NCBI RefSeq assembly: GCF_036170895.1
Contig: NZ_CP108036.1
Location: 4,340,001-4,404,000, forward strand
Direction of reading: 5' to 3'
From: Streptomyces erythrochromogenes
GTDB lineage: Bacteria > Actinomycetota > Actinomycetes > Streptomycetales > Streptomycetaceae
DNA: 64,000 nucleotides
Shown in pieces: positions 25,888-33,891 of the stretch. Positions within the stretch are counted from its first letter, which is position 1. Every line of letters starts with the position of its first letter. The position numbers were made by a program, and so were the translations under genes. The notes beneath the pieces were generated by a model. The model did no database searches, had not been told where the DNA came from, and was given only the letters and a program-made list of their open reading frames with translations.

Positions 25888-26511
25888 ATGGTGACCGCGG
25901 CCGATCCGGGCGAGACCCGGACCAGCGTATGGCTGGTGGCCAGGCCCGCCCCGTCCGGCAGACGTCGCACCGAGGCGCCCTCCGGGCTCGACCGGGACCG
26001 GATCACCACCGCCACCGTGCGGCTGCTCGACGCCGACGGGCTCGCCCGGTTCTCGATGCGGCGGTTGGCCGCCGGGCTCGGCGTCACCGCGATGTCCCTG
26101 TACTGGTACGTGGACACCAAGCACGCTCTGCTCGAACTGGCCCTGGACCGGGCCCTGGGCGAGCTGGCCCTGCCCGCCGAGCAGCCAGGGGCCGGCGGGG
26201 CGGGCTGGCCGGGCGGGCTGAAGGAGCTGGCCCGGGGCTACCGGCGGGTGCTGGCGGACCACCCGTGGGTGGCTCCGCTCAGCGCTGCCTACCCGAACAT
26301 CGGCCCGCACGCGCGGGCCTTCGACGCCGCCCTCCAGCGGCTGATGGACGCCACGGGCCTGGCGGGAGCCGCCCGGACCGGCGCCCACGTGGCCGTCCGG
26401 CAGTTCCTGCACGGCTGCGGGGCCGCGGTCCGGCGGACGCCCGAGGGCGACTTCTGCCTGGCGCTCGACGTCCTGATCGCGGGCATCGAGGCCAAGGCCG
26501 CCACCACCTGA
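25888..26511 (+). CDS. TetR-family transcriptional regulator
   Basis: 207 aa. The HTH domain lies at about 32-85 (LDRDRITTATVRLLDADGL, RRLAAGLGVTAMSLYWYVDTKHALLELAL), followed by a TetR_C-type ligand-binding domain (GLKELARGYRRVLADHPWVAPL). An N-terminal 30-aa basic extension is present. Convergent with an MFS exporter gene 116 nt away and separated from it by a strong terminator, so the regulatory target is not obvious from position; the marR gene is the more likely local controller of that exporter. Confidence 0.85.
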   Translation: MVTAADPGETRTSVWLVARPAPSGRRRTEAPSGLDRDRITTATVRLLDADGLARFSMRRLAAGLGVTAMSLYWYVDTKHALLELALDRALGELALPAEQPGAGGAGWPGGLKELARGYRRVLADHPWVAPLSAAYPNIGPHARAFDAALQRLMDATGLAGAARTGAHVAVRQFLHGCGAAVRRTPEGDFCLALDVLIAGIEAKAATT

Positions 26512-26587
26512 GCACGGCCCGGACGCGGCCCGGACGCGGCCAGGGCGCGGCCTCAGCGCGGCCCGAGAACGGCCGGGAACGGCCTGA

Positions 26588-26613
26588 GCGCCGCCCGGAT
26601 GACCGGGCGGCGC
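26588..26613. terminator. bidirectional terminator between tetR and the MFS gene
   Basis: 11-bp perfect stem GCGCCGCCCGG (26588-26598), ATGA loop, complement at 26603-26613, sitting between convergent genes. Just before it, 26515-26580 carries short degenerate repeats of CGGCCCGGACG and CGGCC(C/G)GG. Confidence 0.75.
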
Positions 26614-26627
26614 AGGGGTGTGGGGGA

Positions 26628-28268
26628 TCAGGCCTTGACGGCGGTGTCCGCGACCTCGCCGATCCTGACGGTCCCGGAGGGCGAGGCGCCGTCCGAAGCC
26701 GCCGCCGGGCTGTGCACCGCGGGCTTCGACTTCAGGGCGACCTCCTTGATGAACACCACCAGGACCAGCCCGAGGAGCGCGAACGGAGCGGCGTAGAGGA
26801 AGACGTCGCCGACGCCGTGCCCGTACGCGGACTCGATGACCTCGCGGATGGGCGCGGGCAGCTTGTCGAGGTCGGGGATCCCGCCGCCGGCGGTGCCGCT
26901 CTGGCCCAGGGCCGCGGCCTTCGGGCCGAGGGCGGTGAGCCCGTCCTGGACGTAGTGCGTGACCCGGTTGGCCATGACCGCGCCGAGCGCGGAGACGCCC
27001 ATGGCGCCGCCCAGGGAGCGGAAGAAGGTGACGACCGAGCTGGCCGCGCCCAGGTCCTCGGGGGCCACCTGGTTCTGGGTGGCGAGGACCAGGTTCTGCA
27101 TCATCATGCCGAGACCGAGGCCGGTCACCGCCATGTAGATCGCGATGTGCCAGTACGGGGTGTCGTAGCGGAGGGTGCCGAGCAGACCCAGGCCGGCCGT
27201 CAGGAGCACACCGCCGGAGACGAGCCAGGCCTTCCACTTACCGGTCTTGGTGATCACCTGACCGGAAACGGTGGAGGAGACGAAGAGCCCGGCGATCATC
27301 GGAATCGTGAGGATTCCGGACATCGTGGGGGACTCGCCGCGGGCCAACTGGAAGAACTGGCTGAAAAACACGGTCCCCGAGAACATCGCGATGCCCACGA
27401 ACAGCGACGCGGCCGAGGCGAGGGTGATGGTCTTGTTGCGGAAGAACCGCAGCGGGATGATCGGGTCGCTCGCACGGGACTCGACGAGGACGAAGAGCAG
27501 TCCGAGGACCACCGAGCCGCCCGTCATCGCCCAGGTCTGCCAGGAGATCCACTCGTAGGAGTCGCCGGCCTGGGTGACCCAGATCAGCAGCAGCGAGACG
27601 GCGGCGCTGATCAGGAAGGCGCCCAGCCAGTCGACCTTGACGTCGCGCCGCACGACCGGCAGCCGCAGCGTCTTCTGGAGGACGATCAGCGCGATGATCG
27701 CGAAGGGCACGCCGACGTAGAAGCACCAGCGCCAGCCCAGCCACGCGGTGTCGGTGATGACGCCGCCCAGGAGCGGGCCGCCGACGGTGGCGACGGCGAA
27801 GACCGCGCCGAGGTAGCCGCTGTACCGGCCGCGTTCGCGGGGGGAGATCATCGCGGCCATCACGATCTGGGCGAGGGCCGAGAGGCCGCCGACGCCGATG
27901 CCCTGGACCACGCGGCACGCGATGAGCATGCCGGTGTTCTGGGACATGCCCGCGACCACGGAGCCGAGTACGTAGATCACCAGGGATATCTGGACCAGCA
28001 GCTTCTTGCTGAAGAGGTCGGACAGCTTGCCCCACAGCGGGGTGGCCGCCGTCATGGACAGCAGGGCGGCGGTGACCACCCAGGTGTACGAGGACTGGGT
28101 GCCGCCGAGGTCGCTGATGATCTGGGGCAGGGCGTTGGACACGATCGTGGAGGACAGGATCGCCACGAACATGCCGAGCATGAGCCCGGACAGCGCCTTC
28201 ATGATCTGGGGATGGGTCATGTCCACGGATGTGGACACGGCGTCGGTCGTCGTCTCCGACTGGGCCAT
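26628..28268 (-). CDS. MFS drug exporter, DHA2 (14-TM) family
   Basis: 546 aa integral membrane proton antiporter. About 14 hydrophobic segments. Motif A-like LWGKLSDLFSKKLLVQISL between TM2 and TM3, and motif C region LGAVFAVATVGGPLLGGVITD in TM5, place it with EmrB/QacA-type multidrug exporters. A hydrophobic LGLVLVVFIKEVALKSK end and a short Ala/Ser-rich tail follow TM14. It starts 13 nt after the marR stop and is expected to share its transcript and be derepressed with it. Substrate unknown. Confidence 0.9.
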   Translation of the reverse strand: MAQSETTTDAVSTSVDMTHPQIMKALSGLMLGMFVAILSSTIVSNALPQIISDLGGTQSSYTWVVTAALLSMTAATPLWGKLSDLFSKKLLVQISLVIYVLGSVVAGMSQNTGMLIACRVVQGIGVGGLSALAQIVMAAMISPRERGRYSGYLGAVFAVATVGGPLLGGVITDTAWLGWRWCFYVGVPFAIIALIVLQKTLRLPVVRRDVKVDWLGAFLISAAVSLLLIWVTQAGDSYEWISWQTWAMTGGSVVLGLLFVLVESRASDPIIPLRFFRNKTITLASAASLFVGIAMFSGTVFFSQFFQLARGESPTMSGILTIPMIAGLFVSSTVSGQVITKTGKWKAWLVSGGVLLTAGLGLLGTLRYDTPYWHIAIYMAVTGLGLGMMMQNLVLATQNQVAPEDLGAASSVVTFFRSLGGAMGVSALGAVMANRVTHYVQDGLTALGPKAAALGQSGTAGGGIPDLDKLPAPIREVIESAYGHGVGDVFLYAAPFALLGLVLVVFIKEVALKSKPAVHSPAAASDGASPSGTVRIGEVADTAVKA

Positions 28269-28281
28269 GTCTTTCCTTCCT

Positions 28282-28713
28282 CTAGAAGCTCGATCGGAGT
28301 CGGGCCAGCAGGGTGTTGAGTACGTCGATGTCCTGGGCGGACCAGTCGTGGAGGGCTCTCTCCAGGGCGGCCGAGTACCGGGCGCCGATCTCGGCGAGCA
28401 GCGCCCTTCCGGCCGGGGTGAGCCGCAGGATGCGGCAGCGTCCGTCGCCCGGGTCCGGCTCGCGCTCGATCCAGCCGCGGGCGGTGATGTGGCTGACGTG
28501 CCGGCTGGTGACCGAGATGTCTACGGCCATGAGGTCGGCGAGCCGGCTCAGCCGCATCTCTCCGTGCCGGTCGAGCACGGTGAGTACGGCGGCGGCGCCG
28601 GGCGGGCAGTCCGGGGGCAGGTTGCGGGAGAGCTCGCGCTTGACCGCACCGATTCCGGTCAGCCGGCGTGCCAGCTCCTCGTGCGGAGTGGTCCGCGTCG
28701 TCTGTGTAGGCAC
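28282..28713 (-). CDS. MarR-family transcriptional regulator
   Basis: 143 aa. The winged HTH is visible: LTGIGAVKRELSRN, GAAAVLTVLDRHGEMRLSRLADLMAVDISVTSRHVSHI, then the wing RGWIEREPDPGDGRCRILRLTPAGR. GTG at 28713 is chosen; 70 further upstream codons are open but read through the operator region and are not credible. It forms an operon with the MFS exporter and almost certainly represses it through the paired palindromes just upstream. Confidence 0.88.
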   Translation of the reverse strand: MPTQTTRTTPHEELARRLTGIGAVKRELSRNLPPDCPPGAAAVLTVLDRHGEMRLSRLADLMAVDISVTSRHVSHITARGWIEREPDPGDGRCRILRLTPAGRALLAEIGARYSAALERALHDWSAQDIDVLNTLLARLRSSF

Positions 28714-28730
28714 CGGGCGACCCCCATCTT

Positions 28731-28774
28731 GTTGCTTCAGGCAACCATAGAAGCCGGTGGTTGCTACAGGCAAA
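28731..28774. promoter_or_regulatory. twin MarR-type operators
   Basis: Two near-identical 13-mers, TTGCTTCAGGCAA (28732-28744) and TTGCTACAGGCAA (28761-28773), each an inverted repeat TTGC-N5-GCAA, start 29 bp apart and directly precede marR. This matches the MarR-family operator style in actinobacteria. The 79-aa gene on the plus strand starts 56 nt away and could also be affected. Confidence 0.75.
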
Positions 28775-28815
28775 TGAATCCGGGGGTGGGGCGGTAAAGG
28801 AATCGGAAAACCGGC

Positions 28816-28821
28816 TAGGGT
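28816..28821 (+). promoter_or_regulatory. -10 element of a probable leaderless promoter
   Basis: TAGGGT ends 8 nt before the ATG at 28830; no ribosome-binding site lies in the gap. Confidence 0.45.
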
Positions 28822-28829
28822 CCTGCTCC

Positions 28830-29069
28830 ATGGCTGAGAACCACAACTCACAGGTCCCCGAGGGCAACTACGACCCGGCGGGCAGCACCCAGATGTTCCG
28901 GGCCTTCGTCGAGGAGGCCGCACCGGCCCGGCAGGCGGGCCCGGGGTCGCGCCAGCAGCGCCGTGCCGAGCAGGAGGCGTCCAAGTCGTCCGGCCCGGCC
29001 GTGAAGGTGGGGCTGGTCCTCGCGCTCGTGCTCATGATCGGCGCGGCCGCCTGGGTCGTCCTGCACTGA
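28830..29069 (+). CDS. small single-pass membrane protein
   Basis: 79 aa, unknown function. A soluble, polar N-terminus (EGNYDPAGSTQMFRAFVEEAAP; basic SRQQRRAEQEASK) precedes one C-terminal hydrophobic helix (VGLVLALVLMIGAAAWVVL), so it is probably tail-anchored with the N-terminus in the cytoplasm. Longer upstream frames are not supported; the start is fixed by the -10 box 8 nt before ATG. Similar short tail-anchored proteins occur at this locus in Streptomyces, from memory. Confidence 0.7.
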   Translation: MAENHNSQVPEGNYDPAGSTQMFRAFVEEAAPARQAGPGSRQQRRAEQEASKSSGPAVKVGLVLALVLMIGAAAWVVLH

Positions 29070-29122
29070 GGCCGCGAGGCTGTGCAGGCCGGCCCCGCCG
29101 TGCAGGCCGTGCAAGCCTTGGC

Positions 29123-29167
29123 GGTCGCTGAGGTCGCTGAGGTCGCTGAGGTCGCTGAGGTCGCTGA
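29123..29167. repeat. 9-bp tandem repeat (five copies)
   Basis: GGTCGCTGA is repeated five times head to tail (29123-29167), immediately past the 3' end of the minus-strand lipoprotein gene. It is preceded by imperfect GCAGGCCG repeats (29090-29115). The array is likely length-variable between strains and lies in a convergent intergenic gap. Confidence 0.85.
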
Positions 29168-29182
29168 CGTCGCCGGGGCCGG

Positions 29183-29974
29183 TCAGTTCCAGGTCGCGGT
29201 GACCTTCCGGGTGTCCACGTGCATGCCCAGCGGCACCCGCCAGGCCTCCAGGCACACCGTGTAGGTCTGCGTCTTCGAGGCTCCGCCCGCGACGGGCGCG
29301 GGCAGCGGCTGGGTCGTGGTGACCGTGGCCCAGTCGACGCCGAGGGCGCCGATGACGTGCGTCGCGAAGCTGACCGTGCCCGAACGGGCCGCGGTGGTGC
29401 CGGTGTTGGTGAAGGTCACCGTGACCCGCTCGCACCAGCGGTCGGCCGCGGCGGACCGGGCCGGCGCGGACAGCGTCAGCTGCGCCGGGGTGGCCGGGGG
29501 CGGTGCCGGGGGCGTCGTGCCGGGCTTGCCCGGAGGTCCGGTGGGGCTCGGCGGACCTGTGGGGCCAGTGGGGTTCGCGGGGTTCGTCGGCGTGCCGGGA
29601 GTGCCGGGAATGCCGGGTGGCGTGGGCACGCGGCCCGGGCCGGCGGTGGTGCCGGGGGCGCCTGCGGAGCCGCCGGGGGCGGTGCTCGTGGCTCCGCCCG
29701 GTGTGGGGCCGCCCGCGGTTCCCGATCCCGCGGGAGCGGTCGACGTACTGGACGATCCGGCGGATCCGCCCGTCGCGGACGGGTCGCCGAGCTGTTGGAA
29801 CTCCACTCCGCCCTGCGGGGCGACGTTCTCCCCCGCGCCCCGCTCGGGGCCCGGGGCTGCGGCGCCCACGGCGGAGAAGCCCTCGCGCGCCGGGCCGCCG
29901 CAGCCGGTGAGGCCGGCGGCGGCGGTGCAGCACAGGGCGAGCAGCGCGGTGGCCGCGCGCGATCCCTTTCGCAT
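29183..29974 (-). CDS. exported lipoprotein with Pro/Gly-rich stalk
   Basis: 263 aa. A lipoprotein signal peptide ends in the lipobox LTGC (Cys about 25). Residues 60-165 are a low-complexity Gly/Pro/Ser/Thr stalk with collagen-like PTGPTGPPSPTGPPGKPG. The last 95 residues look like an Ig-like or CARDB-type beta domain (LTLSAPARSAAADRWCERVTVTFTNTG, SFATHVIGALGVDWATVTTT) with two Cys (WCERV, TVCLEAW) that may bridge. Probably a cell-surface anchored adhesin-like or binding domain; no ligand is known. Confidence 0.72.
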   Translation of the reverse strand: MRKGSRAATALLALCCTAAAGLTGCGGPAREGFSAVGAAAPGPERGAGENVAPQGGVEFQQLGDPSATGGSAGSSSTSTAPAGSGTAGGPTPGGATSTAPGGSAGAPGTTAGPGRVPTPPGIPGTPGTPTNPANPTGPTGPPSPTGPPGKPGTTPPAPPPATPAQLTLSAPARSAAADRWCERVTVTFTNTGTTAARSGTVSFATHVIGALGVDWATVTTTQPLPAPVAGGASKTQTYTVCLEAWRVPLGMHVDTRKVTATWN

Positions 29975-30089
29975 CGCGCCAGTGTTCCTGACGGCCCGTC
30001 AATTGGGAAGCTCTGGGCAGCGTCGGGAAGCGGTCGGCGCCGGATCGCCCCGCGGAGCGATCCGGCGACCCGGCCCGCAGGCCCTTGGG

Positions 30090-30932
30090 TCAGTCGCCGA
30101 TGAGGCCCACGCGCAGCTGTGCGAGCGTGCGCGTCAGCAGTCGGGAGACGTGCATCTGGGAGATGCCGACCTCCTCGCCGATCTGCGACTGCGTCATGTT
30201 CGCGAAGAAGCGCAGCATGATGATCTGCCGCTCCCGGGGCGGGAGTTTGGCGAGCAGCGGCTTCAGGGACTCGCGGTACTCGACGCCCTCCAGTGCGGTG
30301 TCCTCGTAGCCGAGGCGGTCCGCGAGCGAGCCCTCGCCGCCCTCGTCCTCCGGGGAGGGCGAGTCGAGCGAGGAGGCCGTGTAGGCGTTTCCGACGGCGA
30401 GGCCGTCGACGACGTCCTCCTCGGAGACGCCGAGCACGGCGGCGAGTTCCGGCACGGTCGGCGAGCGGTCCAGCTTCTGGGCGAGCTCGTCGCTGGCCTT
30501 GGTCAGCGCCAGGCGCAGCTCCTGGAGCCGGCGCGGGACGCGCACGGACCAGGAGGTGTCCCTAAAGAATCGTTTGATCTCGCCCACGACGGTCGGCATG
30601 GCGAACGTCGGGAACTCCACCCCGCGTTCGCAGTCGAACCGGTCGATCGCCTTGATCAGCCCGATGGTGCCGACCTGGACGATGTCCTCCATCGGCTCGT
30701 TGCGGCTGCGGAAGCGGGCGGCGGCGTACCGCACGAGGGGCAGGTTCAGCTCGATCAGGGTGTCGCGCACGTACGCCCGTTCGGGGCTGTCCGCGTCCAG
30801 GGTGGCAAGTCGCTGGAAGAGCGAGCGGGAGAGGGTGCGGGTGTCGATGGCTTCCGAGCGTTCGGACACTGCCGGCGGCGTCACGGGCTTTACGAGCGTG
30901 AGCACCTTGGAGCTGCCCTGGTCTACGGACAT
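30090..30932 (-). CDS. sigN: SigB/SigF-type RNA polymerase sigma factor
   Basis: 280 aa. Group 3 sigma factor: region 2 ([42 protein letters not shown]), region 3 (RVPRRLQELRLALTKASDEL), region 4 ([41 protein letters not shown]). This SigB-like subgroup is normally governed by anti-sigma factors; none is encoded nearby. It is transcribed in the same direction as the next sigma gene, 230 nt apart. In S. coelicolor sigN and sigF are neighbours at the matching locus, so I assign sigN by synteny from memory; the symbol is tentative, the family is not. Confidence 0.82.
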   Translation of the reverse strand: MSVDQGSSKVLTLVKPVTPPAVSERSEAIDTRTLSRSLFQRLATLDADSPERAYVRDTLIELNLPLVRYAAARFRSRNEPMEDIVQVGTIGLIKAIDRFDCERGVEFPTFAMPTVVGEIKRFFRDTSWSVRVPRRLQELRLALTKASDELAQKLDRSPTVPELAAVLGVSEEDVVDGLAVGNAYTASSLDSPSPEDEGGEGSLADRLGYEDTALEGVEYRESLKPLLAKLPPRERQIIMLRFFANMTQSQIGEEVGISQMHVSRLLTRTLAQLRVGLIGD

Positions 30933-31162
30933 GCCACCCCCTTGAGGTCGCGGACGGTCGCGTACGGCGCGCCCGTCAGAGGAACGCAGCTTCCACCTGA
31001 ATACCGGAGGCGGGGCCGCGGCAAACGCGGTTCACGCAGAATGTCACATGTCGGCAACACGCTGTAGCGCCATGTCGACATATAGCTCCGACGACAGAAG
31101 GGGGCAGAACGTGATCAGCCCGTTCTGTCGGGAAACGCGTGATTGATCTACACCCGTTCCGG

Positions 31163-32074
31163 TTACGCCTCGATCCTGTTTGCGGATCTCAGACGGGCGA
31201 AGCTCCGGGCGAGCAGGCGCGAGACGTGCATCTGGGAGACGCCGAGCTCCGCACTGATCTGTGACTGCGTCAGATTGTTGTAGTACCGCAGGAGCAGGAT
31301 CCGTTGTTCGCGCTCGGGCAGTTGTACGAGCAGGTGGCGGACGAGGTCGCGGTGCTCGACCCCGGCCAGCTCCGGGTCCTCGTAGCCGAGCCGGTCGAGC
31401 AGCCCGGGCATGCCGTCGCCCTCCTGGGCGGCCTCCAGCGAGGTCGCGTGGTAGCTGCGCCCGGCTTCGATGCAGGACAGCACCTCGTCCTCGGTGATGC
31501 GCAGCCGCTCGGCGATCTCGGCGGTGGTCGGGGTGCGGCCGTGGAGGGTGGTGAGGTCCTCGGTGGCGGCGTTGACCTGCACCCACAGCTCGTGGAGGCG
31601 GCGCGGTACGTGGACGGTGCGGACGTTGTCGCGGAAGTACCGCTTGATCTCGCCCACGACCGTCGGCATCGCGAAGGTCGGGAACTGCACGCCGCGCTCC
31701 GGGTCGAACCGGTCGATGGCGTTGATCAGCCCGATCGTCCCGACCTGGACCACGTCCTCCATCGGCTCGTTGCGGCTGCGGAAGCGGGCGGCCGCGTACC
31801 TGACCAGCGGGAGGTTCGCCTCGATCAGGGCCCCGCGCACCCGGGCGTGCTCGCTGGTACCCGGCTGTAGGCCCTTCAGCTGGCCGAACAGGACCTGGGT
31901 GAGGGCCCGGGTGTCCGCACCCCGGCTCGCGGGTCTCGGGGCTGCCGGGGGCTCCTCCGGCGGCTGCCCCGGGAGGGGTCCCTCCCGGGGTCCCTCCCGG
32001 GGTTCCTGCTGGGGCGGCACCTGGGGGTCCTGCTGGGGTGGCACTTGAGGCGCAGTACTGGCCGGCACGGTCAC
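31163..32074 (-). CDS. sigF: SigF-like sporulation sigma factor
   Basis: 303 aa. A Gln/Pro-rich N-terminal extension (about 1-45, repeating VPPQQDPQ) precedes the same region 2-3-4 layout as its neighbour: [69 protein letters not shown]. By position next to the sigN-like gene and upstream of tadA and upp, it corresponds to Streptomyces sigF, needed for late spore maturation; the symbol rests on synteny and memory. The two factors are highly similar in regions 2 and 4, so they likely recognise related promoters. A TGCAC-N3-GTGCA palindrome lies 56-68 nt upstream. Confidence 0.82.
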   Translation of the reverse strand: MTVPASTAPQVPPQQDPQVPPQQEPREGPREGPLPGQPPEEPPAAPRPASRGADTRALTQVLFGQLKGLQPGTSEHARVRGALIEANLPLVRYAAARFRSRNEPMEDVVQVGTIGLINAIDRFDPERGVQFPTFAMPTVVGEIKRYFRDNVRTVHVPRRLHELWVQVNAATEDLTTLHGRTPTTAEIAERLRITEDEVLSCIEAGRSYHATSLEAAQEGDGMPGLLDRLGYEDPELAGVEHRDLVRHLLVQLPEREQRILLLRYYNNLTQSQISAELGVSQMHVSRLLARSFARLRSANRIEA

Positions 32075-32129
32075 GCCACCCCTTCAGTCAACTCATCCGT
32101 CAAAAGCGGTCATAGCATCACAAGAGATG

Positions 32130-32142
32130 TGCACTGTGTGCA
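32130..32142. promoter_or_regulatory. palindrome in the sigF upstream region
   Basis: TGCAC-TGT-GTGCA, a perfect 5-bp inverted repeat, lies in the 200-nt gap upstream of the sigF-like gene, with a second palindrome CCGGGCA-TTA-TGCCCGG at 32183-32199. Either could bind a developmental regulator. Base composition here is AT-richer than average, as in a promoter. Confidence 0.4.
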
Positions 32143-32215
32143 AGCACCGTATATAGCCGTGTTGATGGCAAGTTGGGCATATCCGGGCATTATGCCCGGG
32201 TGTGGGTACGCAAAA

Positions 32216-32240
32216 GCCCCCCACCCGTCGAGTGGGGGGC
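32216..32240 (-). terminator. terminator of the 53-aa gene
   Basis: On the minus strand a 9-bp stem GCCCCCCAC/GTGGGGGGC with a 7-nt loop is followed by TTTT, a textbook intrinsic terminator 30 nt past the stop of the gene at 32272-32433. It separates that gene from sigF. Confidence 0.85.
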
Positions 32241-32271
32241 CGGAAGTCCGGGAACCGCTTCGGCGTACGGG

Positions 32272-32433
32272 TCAGCGCACCAGTTCGGTTATGAACTCGC
32301 CGATGCCGGATGCGGCATCCGATATGCCCTGGAAGCCTATTTCCACGATCTCGGCGGCTCGCTTCGGCTGGGTGATGATCACGAAGAGGGCGAATACGGT
32401 GAGGGCACCCGTGATGAGCTTCTTGGTGTCCAC
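32272..32433 (-). CDS. 53-aa small membrane-associated protein
   Basis: 53 aa, starting at GTG 32433 (MDTKKLITGALTVFALFVII...), stop at 32272. A Lys-rich N-terminus precedes one hydrophobic helix (LITGALTVFALFVIITQ), then an amphipathic segment (AAEIVEIGFQGISDAASGIG) and the end EFITELVR. Third positions follow the high-GC coding bias. An intrinsic terminator lies just downstream, and the ORF is upstream of sigF on the same strand. It is too short for most gene callers. Function unknown; reality as a gene is supported by bias, membrane topology and terminator. Confidence 0.68.
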   Translation of the reverse strand: MDTKKLITGALTVFALFVIITQPKRAAEIVEIGFQGISDAASGIGEFITELVR

Positions 32434-32799
32434 GTGCGGGCGGCCTCCCCAACCGGTCCTTGCAAGTCGGGTGAGTCTAACCGGTCAGGATTGGGCACTC
32501 ACCTGTCCTTTAAGGACCAATGACCCGGTGCTCCGGGCCCTTTGCCGGGCGGCCGGCGGTCGTTGCGGGCGCACGATTGATGTGAGCCCACCGGTTCTGG
32601 CAGGAAACCGGTGGGTGAGGGACAGGGCCTCACTGCGGGGTCCGGGCCGCGAGCTTCCCCCTGACTGCGGCCCGGGCCGGCGGGCCCGTCCTCGTCGGGG
32701 GGAGCGGCTTGTCCCCCCGATGCCGCTCCCCCCGTCCCACGCGTCGAAGGTCCCGACCCCCGGTCGGGGCCTTCTCCGTGTCCGCCCGCGCAGCCGCCG
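32434..32799. other. intergenic region, no gene seen
   Basis: 366 nt between the 53-aa gene and a secreted-protein gene. It holds the promoter of the former (the stretch 32440-32525 is less GC-rich, with CCTTTAAGGA near 32505) and, at about 32750-32780, a GC-rich stem CCGACCCCCGGTCGGGG that may end transcription of the gene at 32800. Open frames crossing it show no coding character. Confidence 0.4.
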
Positions 32800-33096
32800 C
32801 TACTGGATGGCGCCGGCCAGGTCCGTGAGGGGCTGTACGGGGGCGATCACGGGCGCCAGCTGGTTGGGCAGGTCCGTCAGCGCGTTGAGCCCGTTCGCGC
32901 CGTCGCCGACCTTCCCGACGACCTCCTGGACGGAGGCGGGCTGGACCCCCGCGGGCGTACCGGGCGACGGGATCGGCACGTCCGGGAGGGTCAGCGGGGA
33001 GATCGGGGCCGTGTCCGCGGAGGCGGCGGGTGCGGCGAGGCCCGCGGCGGCCCCCGCGAGGGCGAAGGCGGCGAGGATGCGCTGGGTCTTGGTCAT
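32800..33096 (-). CDS. small secreted protein, unknown function
   Basis: 98 aa. A signal peptide ends at about residue 27 (GLAAPAASADTAP). The mature 70 aa are Pro-rich then helical (ASVQEVVGKVGDGANGLNALTDLPNQLAPVIAPVQPLTDLAGAIQ) with Pro/Leu heptad-like spacing and no Cys. ATG at 33096 has no strong ribosome site. Similar short exported Streptomyces proteins are annotated as hypothetical. The gene is flanked by the tRNA-Ser(CGA) terminator upstream and may use its own promoter in 33097-33208. Confidence 0.65.
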   Translation of the reverse strand: MTKTQRILAAFALAGAAAGLAAPAASADTAPISPLTLPDVPIPSPGTPAGVQPASVQEVVGKVGDGANGLNALTDLPNQLAPVIAPVQPLTDLAGAIQ

Positions 33097-33208
33097 GCCG
33101 TGACAACGGCCGAGGGGGCGGGCGGTCACGCCGCTGTCCTCCGGAGAGACGATCGGGGACACCTCCGGAACGCCCCGCAACACCTCGGGAAACGCCCCCG
33201 GAATACGC

Positions 33209-33242
33209 CGAGAGCCCCGACCCTTGCGGGGCGGGGCTCTCG
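33209..33242 (-). terminator. terminator of tRNA-Ser(CGA)
   Basis: 10-bp perfect stem CGAGAGCCCC (33209-33218) with GGGGCTCTCG (33233-33242), 7 nt past the tRNA 3' end on the minus strand. Confidence 0.8.
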
Positions 33243-33249
33243 ATCGAAG

Positions 33250-33334
33250 CGGTAGTGGAGGGATTTGAACCCCCGATGGGTTGCCCCATACTCGCTTTCG
33301 AGGCGAGCTCCTTCGGCCACTCGGACACACTACC
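33250..33334 (-). tRNA. tRNA-Ser(CGA)
   Basis: 85-nt class II tRNA on the minus strand. Acceptor GGTAGTG pairs with CACTACC (33251-33257 and 33328-33334 on plus). The anticodon stem CTCGC/GCGAG closes CTCGAAA, anticodon CGA. Long variable arm TATGGGGCAACCCAT. It reads UCG, a preferred serine codon here. Confidence 0.95.
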
Positions 33335-33402
33335 GAGATGGATCCTAGCCTAAGGAACCCCATCCGCTGAAATCGGTGGGCCCGGGGGCGTCCCGGCGGG
33401 GC

Positions 33403-33891
33403 TCACAGGTCGCGGAAGAAGTCCGTCAGCTGCCGTGCGCACTCGTCGCCGAGCACACCGCGCACCACCTCCGGCCGGTGGTTGAGCCTGCGGTCCCGTA
33501 CGAGGTCCCACAGCGAGCCGGCGGCGCCGGCCTTCTCGTCGTCCGCGCCGTAGACGACCCGGGCGATCCGCGACTGCACGAGCGCGCCCGCGCACATCAC
33601 GCACGGCTCCAGGGTGACCACGAGGGTGCACCCCGGGAGCCGCCATTCCCCGAGCTCGGCGGCGGCCCTGCGCAACGCCAGGACCTCGGCGTGCGCCGTG
33701 GGGTCGCCGCTCGCCTCGCGCTCGTTGTACCCGGTGGCGAGGACTTCCCCGTCCGGGCCCAGCACGACGGCGCCGACCGGCACGTCGCCGGCCGGCACCG
33801 CCCGGGCGGCCTCCTGGAGCGCCAGGCGCATGGAGGCCCGCCACGGGTCCCGTACGGGATCGACGGGATCGGTGGTGTTCGTGGTGAGCAC
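33403..33891 (-). CDS. tadA: tRNA-specific adenosine deaminase
   Basis: 162 aa zinc-dependent deaminase converting A34 to inosine in tRNA-Arg(ACG), whose gene is at 15303 in this window. Catalytic zinc motifs: HAE in DPTAHAEVLALR (about 66-68) and PCVMC in TLEPCVMCAGA (about 95-99). The GTG start at 33891 shares its first base with the TAG of the upstream gene, so the two are co-translated. Essential in most bacteria. TadA is usually dimeric, with the FFRDL C-terminal helix contacting tRNA. Confidence 0.93.
   Translation of the reverse strand: MLTTNTTDPVDPVRDPWRASMRLALQEAARAVPAGDVPVGAVVLGPDGEVLATGYNEREASGDPTAHAEVLALRRAAAELGEWRLPGCTLVVTLEPCVMCAGALVQSRIARVVYGADDEKAGAAGSLWDLVRDRRLNHRPEVVRGVLGDECARQLTDFFRDL

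Noticed and set aside
29123..29167. CRISPR array
   Set aside because: The units are 9 bp with no spacers; a simple tandem repeat. No CRISPR-like array was seen in the window.
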